Source: CBDULQ01 sp965368115 (lineage in GTDB: Bacteria > Pseudomonadota > Gammaproteobacteria > SZUA-229). Taken from it: DNA of 16,479 bases. This document shows, one piece after another, positions 12,167-16,479 of the stretch. The stretch's first letter is position 1. Every line of letters begins with the position of its first letter. A program made the position numbers and the translations under genes. Where the stretch lies: contig CBDULQ010000059.1 in assembly GCA_965368115.1 (NCBI GenBank), positions 1-16,479 of the forward strand, given 5' to 3'. Under the pieces are notes generated by a model. It saw only the letters and a list, made by a program, of their open reading frames with translations, did no database searches and had not been told where the DNA came from.

Positions 12167-13846
12167 ATGCAGCAGCTGATCCTGTTGGTTATTGCACTGC
12201 CGTTTCTGGCGGCCGTTCTTACACAGCTTTTTGGCGAACGCCTCGGTCGGCGCGCGTCGATGATCAGTGTGAGCGCCGCCTGGCTAACGTTTATCTGTGC
12301 CGCAGTCACCCTGTGGCTGGCGATTAGCGGCGCTGAAGTCCGTGACTATGCACTGCTCGCGGACTGGGGACTGATTCGCTTTGATCCGCTGAGCACACTG
12401 ATGAGCCTGGTGATTTCAGCGATCAGTCTGATCGTGCATCTCTACTCGGTGCGCTACATGGTTGAAGAGCCGGGCTACGCACGCTTCTTCTCCCTGCTTG
12501 GCGCCATGACCGGTACCCTGTTACTGATGGTGACCGCCGGCGATCTGATTACCCTGCTGGTCGCCTGGCATCTGGTCGGCATTCTGCTGTACTTTCTACT
12601 CGGTTACGACACCCGCAGTCGCAGCGCTTCCCGTTACGCCTTCTGGACCTGGATTACCTATCGCTTCGGCGATCTGCCTTTATTGCTGGCCGCGGCATTG
12701 TTGTTCCAGGCCTTCGATAGCTGGTCGCTGGCAGTGATTTTCGAACGCCTTGCTGAAGCTCCGAACATGCAGACGATTTTCGGTCTGCCGCTGGTGGAAA
12801 CCGTCGGCGCACTGATCGCGGTTGCCGCTTATGCGCGCTCTGCACAGTTTCTGTTGCACACCTGGTTGCCCTATACCATGAGCGGACCGACGCCGGTATC
12901 CGCGCTGATGCACGCCGGTATCGTTAACGCCGGTGGTTTTCTGATCAATCGGTTCGCGCCGCTGTTCGTGCATACCAGTGAAGTGTTGCACTGGGTATTC
13001 ATCGTCGGCCTCGCCACGGCGGTGATCGGATCGGTACTCATGCTGACCCAGAACGATATTAAAAAATCGCTGGGTTATTCGACCATGGGCCAGATGGGCT
13101 TCATGATCATGGAATGCGGTGTCGGCGCTTTCTCGCTGGCCATCTTCCACCTGATTGCGCACGGTCTGTTCAAGGGTACGCTGTTTCTCGGTGCCGGTGG
13201 CGCCATCGGTGCCGCGCGTAAGGACGACGGCGTTCCGAAAGATCCGCTGTACAACTTTGTCGTGGAAAAACGTCCGGCGCGCAGTCGCAAACCCTGGCTG
13301 ATGATGGCGGCACTCACATTGCTGGTGCCGGGTGCAATATTGTTGCTGGCACACTGGCTGGTGGCGCAGGACTTTTACCAGAAGCAGGGTGCAGTTGTAC
13401 TGTTGTTCTTCGGCTGGGTGACCGGCGCACAACTGATTTTTGCGACCTATCGCATGCGTACCGAAAACCTCGGCCGGCTGTTCATGCTGATCATCGTTTC
13501 CTTCGCCGTGGTAGTGCTGGGTTACACCCTGATCAGTCACACCTTCGATCTGTTCCTGTACCCCGATGAAGCTCTGCGTTCGGGTATTTATAACGCCGCG
13601 GGTATCGACGTGATCTGGTTCGATGTGCTGGTGGTGCTGATGACCCTGGTGATTGTGATTGGCTGGTTACGTACCTACTACAGCGAACGCAACGGTCGAC
13701 GTATGGATAAAAAACTCAAGCCGGTGTGGTTGATGTTCTACGCACTGATCTCGCGCGAATTTTATATAAATGACCTTTACAGCTGGGCGGCGCGTCGACT
13801 GGAAGCGATCGCCATGCGCTTGAACATCTGGTTGAGGTGGGTGTGA
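12167..13846 (+). CDS. dabB: DAB inorganic-carbon pump, membrane subunit DabB (NuoL/antiporter-like)
   Basis: Proton-conducting membrane subunit of the DAB complex, which uses ion flow to drive one-way CO2 hydration by DabA and so accumulates bicarbonate. It is 559 residues with about 13-14 hydrophobic helices. Antiporter-family signatures are LHTWLPYTMSGPTPVSALMH (230-249), the DabB-type MHAGIVNAGGFLINRFAPL, and TQNDIKKSLGYSTMGQMGFM (294-313). Residues that carry protons in complex I NuoL differ: the TM5 glutamate (Glu144) aligns with His135 in LVAWHLVG, and the TM7 lysine (Lys229) aligns with Arg224 in YARSAQF. It ends one base before the next gene. AGGAGG lies 12 bases upstream of the ATG, slightly far. 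The order dabB, small membrane gene, dabA corresponds to the DAB1 locus of Halothiobacillus. A stand-alone NuoL is unlikely with DabA adjacent. Confidence 0.93.
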   Translation: MQQLILLVIALPFLAAVLTQLFGERLGRRASMISVSAAWLTFICAAVTLWLAISGAEVRDYALLADWGLIRFDPLSTLMSLVISAISLIVHLYSVRYMVEEPGYARFFSLLGAMTGTLLLMVTAGDLITLLVAWHLVGILLYFLLGYDTRSRSASRYAFWTWITYRFGDLPLLLAAALLFQAFDSWSLAVIFERLAEAPNMQTIFGLPLVETVGALIAVAAYARSAQFLLHTWLPYTMSGPTPVSALMHAGIVNAGGFLINRFAPLFVHTSEVLHWVFIVGLATAVIGSVLMLTQNDIKKSLGYSTMGQMGFMIMECGVGAFSLAIFHLIAHGLFKGTLFLGAGGAIGAARKDDGVPKDPLYNFVVEKRPARSRKPWLMMAALTLLVPGAILLLAHWLVAQDFYQKQGAVVLLFFGWVTGAQLIFATYRMRTENLGRLFMLIIVSFAVVVLGYTLISHTFDLFLYPDEALRSGIYNAAGIDVIWFDVLVVLMTLVIVIGWLRTYYSERNGRRMDKKLKPVWLMFYALISREFYINDLYSWAARRLEAIAMRLNIWLRWV

Positions 13847-13847
13847 T

Positions 13848-14606
13848 ATGCAGACACTGGGTTTAATTCTTGCCGGCTTGTTCCTGCCCCTGTTTCCACT
13901 GGGTATGATTTTCAACAGCCTGTTTCAACGTATTCCATCGGCCTGGTTGCGTGCACTGTTGCTGTTGCTCTGGCCTTTGCCTGGTGTCTGGCTCATTACC
14001 CTGTATGTAACCGAAGTGCCGGACTGGTTATTGATCTGGGCACTGTTTAGTGCGGCACTGTATGGTTTCCGTGCGGTCGTGGTCAGGGAGTTCGGCGTAT
14101 GGAGCGGTTTTTTTGCCACCTCAGCCTGGACGCTGGGCTGGATTGGACTGGCCGTCGGTGAAACCGGTATGCAACTGTACTGGCATGTACTGGCGTTCAG
14201 TTTGCCCCTGGCCCTGTTGGTCCTGCTGGCGGGCGAAATCGAACGTCGCTATGAATCCGCCTATGCCGGTGTCGTCAGTGGTGTTGCTCAGAGTCAGCCG
14301 CGCCTGTCCGCGATGCTGGTGGTGACCATGCTGGCGGTGATCGGCAGTCCGCTGTTTCCCGCGTTCTTTGCCATGTTGAACACTATCATCCATGCCGCCG
14401 CTGCGTTACCCCTGGTGGCGCTGGGACTGACCGGGGTCTGGTTGTTGTGGAGCTGGTCCGGTGCGAAGCTGATGCAGGAATTACTGATCGGTCCGGCTGC
14501 GACAGATCCTCATGATGACATCAGCCACAGTGTCACGGCAGGCTACACCATCACATTGCTGGTGCTGCTGGCGGCGGGGCTGTATTTATCGGGAGCCATG
14601 TTATGA
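13848..14606 (+). CDS. Membrane protein of unknown function between dabB and dabA
   Basis: A 252-residue integral membrane protein with about eight hydrophobic stretches (roughly 4-24, 34-54, 59-78, 84-104, 111-128, 154-180, 183-205 and 230-250). I do not recognise a named family. The segment SAMLVVTMLAVIGSPLFPAFFAM (154-176) recalls a loop-helix region of NuoM/NuoN-type antiporter subunits, and GETGMQLYWH (104-113) is a possible polar in-membrane site, so it may be a reduced antiporter-like subunit. It starts one base after the dabB stop and overlaps the dabA start by 4 bases (ATGA), so the three are surely co-translated. The Halothiobacillus DAB1 locus has a small membrane gene in the same position. 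A third pump subunit or assembly factor is my inference. Confidence 0.8.
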   Translation: MQTLGLILAGLFLPLFPLGMIFNSLFQRIPSAWLRALLLLLWPLPGVWLITLYVTEVPDWLLIWALFSAALYGFRAVVVREFGVWSGFFATSAWTLGWIGLAVGETGMQLYWHVLAFSLPLALLVLLAGEIERRYESAYAGVVSGVAQSQPRLSAMLVVTMLAVIGSPLFPAFFAMLNTIIHAAAALPLVALGLTGVWLLWSWSGAKLMQELLIGPAATDPHDDISHSVTAGYTITLLVLLAAGLYLSGAML

Positions 14607-16479
14607 GTTTATCGATTGGCATGAAAGCACAAATTCGCTCGATGATTTTTGTCGCCGGCGAACCGATACCTTTTTTCTGGCCGATGCGCGCATTCATTCA
14701 CCACAATCCGCTACACGGTCTCGAACAGCTGCCGTTCGATGAAGCGGTGGCCGAAGGACAACGCTTGTTTCACGGCGCCGGCTTTTTACCGCGCAAAACC
14801 TATCAGGGGTATTACCGCGAAGGGAAGATCGATCGCCAGGCACTGGCTGCCGGTATCGATAGTTTTCTCAACAGGCAGAATCGCGTCGACGGTATCGATT
14901 TGTATCAGGGCCTGATGACCCTGCTCACCGACATTGAAAAACCGATCGTACAAAAACACAGTTCCGCCAGGGTGACGGATGTTGCCAGTGCACTGCGTAA
15001 CGAACCGCTGGCAGAGGTGCAGGACATTGATCCGGAGCAACTGGCTACCCAGCTATGCGACACGCTGTTAAATCAGTGCCCGGTTTATGAAACCCTGGAT
15101 ACGCTGTTCGGTACCGGTATCGGAGACGAACTGGACGAACTGGTTATCAAAAGTTGCCTGGACTTCTTCGATGAAGGTCAGTCGGTCTGGGAAATGCCGG
15201 AGAGAGAACTGGGCTTCTTTACCGCCTGGCGTGAAGTCGCGCGACGCAATGCACGCCTGTTCCTGCGCGGACGTCATATCCGCGAAACCCTGGCGATGGA
15301 CGATGATCCGGAAGGCATTATTGTTTATGTCATGGAACAACTGAATATTCCCAAAGACCACTGGATGAGCTGTTTCCGTCGAGAACTGGCGCGTCTGCAC
15401 GGCTGGGCCGGTTTTATTCGCTGGCGTGCTAACGCACGCCATTATCATCGCAGTCAGCGTTATCCCGGCGACCTGGTGGATTTTCTTGCCGTGCGGCTGA
15501 CACTGGCGCTGGCGTTGATCCGCGAGCGTGGTCGGGACGGCGTTCCGGATAGCGCGGATAAACTGGATCACTATATCCGCAAATACCCGCTGGAAGTTTA
15601 CCTGCGTCGTGAATTTTACGGTAAAACCGTGTTGCCCGCCTGGGCGCATCGAGTGGAAACGGCGGTATTGTCCGGCGATCAGAATCGTATTCAGCAGCAG
15701 GCTTTTGCCTATATGCAGGATAAACGTCATCGAGATGCGATTGCACAGGCTGCGACCTTGCGCGATTTTGCCAGACGCCTCGACGCTGTCGATAAGCTGA
15801 GCGGACTTCGAGAAGATGAACTCGCGCAACTGCTTGAACTGTTGCATGCCTTCGAACAGCACGAAGGCATGATCTGGCTGGAAGCGATGGAAGCGACCGC
15901 CATGCAGAAACTGTTGCAGGGTGTTCAACTATCGCAACCGGAACCGGCCGAAAAGCGACCCTTCGCCCAGGCGCTGTTCTGTATCGATACCCGATCCGAA
16001 CGCCTGCGCCGACACCTGGAAAGTGTGGGTGATTACCAGACCTTCGGTATCGCCGGCTTCTTCGGCGTGCCGGTCAGTTTCATGGAGCTGGGCAAGGGTA
16101 ACGAAACCCATTTGTGTCCTGTGTTGCTGACACCCAAAAACCTGGTCATGGAAATGTCGGTGGATGAAGTGCAGGATACGATTGCGCTGTCGGCGATGGA
16201 AAAGGCCCTGCATGAACTGAAAGAATCGGTGCTGACGCCCTTTGTCACCGTGGAGGCGATCGGCCTGCTGTTTGGTCTGGACATGGTGGGCAAAACGCTG
16301 GCGCCACGCGCTTACAATCGTTGGCGCTCAAGCCTTCACAACCACAAGCCGCATACCCATTTGCTCATTGATAAACTGGGTCGGGATCAGGCAGACTCCA
16401 TCGTGCGTGCAGTACAACGTGCGGTGATCGCAAAAGCAGTGGAACATGAATTCGAAGTGTCACCGGAACAGGTTAAAGA
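14603..16479 (+). CDS. dabA: DAB inorganic-carbon pump, zinc subunit DabA (DUF2309/UPF0753), partial
   Basis: Cytosolic, membrane-associated partner of DabB with a beta-carbonic-anhydrase-like zinc site, predicted to hydrate CO2 only in one direction. 625 codons are present and the frame is open at the window end. The N-terminal signature PFFWPMRAFIHHNPLHGLE (21-39) is typical of the family. The first half of the zinc site is present as LFCIDTRSERLRRHLE with Cys460 and Asp462, matching Cys351/Asp353 of the Halothiobacillus DabA2. The remaining His and Cys ligands would fall beyond residue 625, assuming similar spacing. The extra hundred residues before the Cys suggest the longer DabA1 type. 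The start overlaps the stop of the preceding gene (ATGA). Confidence 0.95.
   Translation, partial: MSLSIGMKAQIRSMIFVAGEPIPFFWPMRAFIHHNPLHGLEQLPFDEAVAEGQRLFHGAGFLPRKTYQGYYREGKIDRQALAAGIDSFLNRQNRVDGIDLYQGLMTLLTDIEKPIVQKHSSARVTDVASALRNEPLAEVQDIDPEQLATQLCDTLLNQCPVYETLDTLFGTGIGDELDELVIKSCLDFFDEGQSVWEMPERELGFFTAWREVARRNARLFLRGRHIRETLAMDDDPEGIIVYVMEQLNIPKDHWMSCFRRELARLHGWAGFIRWRANARHYHRSQRYPGDLVDFLAVRLTLALALIRERGRDGVPDSADKLDHYIRKYPLEVYLRREFYGKTVLPAWAHRVETAVLSGDQNRIQQQAFAYMQDKRHRDAIAQAATLRDFARRLDAVDKLSGLREDELAQLLELLHAFEQHEGMIWLEAMEATAMQKLLQGVQLSQPEPAEKRPFAQALFCIDTRSERLRRHLESVGDYQTFGIAGFFGVPVSFMELGKGNETHLCPVLLTPKNLVMEMSVDEVQDTIALSAMEKALHELKESVLTPFVTVEAIGLLFGLDMVGKTLAPRAYNRWRSSLHNHKPHTHLLIDKLGRDQADSIVRAVQRAVIAKAVEHEFEVSPEQVK

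Overview
The window is a carbon-concentrating-mechanism (CCM) island from a chemoautotrophic bacterium, most likely a sulfur-oxidising gammaproteobacterium. This rests on a form IA RuBisCO with carboxysomal gene order (cbbLS-csoS2-csoSCA-csoS4AB-csoS1) and on a neighbouring DAB-type inorganic-carbon pump, a combination known from Halothiobacillus-like organisms. Genus-level assignment is not possible by eye. Base composition and codon use look uniform, and I see no insertion sequence, tRNA, rRNA or CRISPR array.

Layout. (1) 1-218: promoter/leader of the carboxysome operon. (2) 219-8950, plus strand: cbbL, cbbS, csoS2, csoSCA, csoS4A, csoS4B, two csoS1 paralogues, a ferritin-like di-iron protein, the RuBisCO assembly factor acRAF, and the carboxysome-positioning pair mcdA-mcdB. 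Spacing is tight with several stop/start overlaps, so this reads as one operon with internal modulation, notably a 13-bp-stem hairpin between cbbS and csoS2. (3) 9090-10160, plus strand: the LysR-type regulator cbbR. Here it lies downstream of the carboxysome operon; it is not divergent from cbbL within this window. (4) 10161-10526: intergenic block with four copies of a short palindromic repeat family between convergent genes. (5) 10527-11712, minus strand: csoS1D (tandem-BMC shell protein) followed by a NUDIX hydrolase. (6) 11713-12166: divergent promoter region. (7) 12167-16479, plus strand: dabB, a 252-residue membrane protein of unknown role, and dabA, which runs off the window end.

How it works together. 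The DAB proteins are expected to energise CO2 hydration and trap bicarbonate in the cytosol. Bicarbonate enters the carboxysome, whose shell is CsoS1 hexamers, CsoS1D pseudohexamers and CsoS4 pentamer vertices. CsoSCA dehydrates it to CO2 for RuBisCO, which is packed by CsoS2. acRAF assists RuBisCO assembly, McdAB distributes the particles on the nucleoid, and CbbR is the probable sensor-regulator.

The parts are known families. The less-described points are the csoS1D-NUDIX pair, the membrane protein between dabB and dabA, unusual residues at the predicted proton-path positions of DabB, a di-iron ferritin-like protein lacking the haem ligand, a candidate frameshift site in csoS2, and the mosaic identity of the two csoS1 genes.
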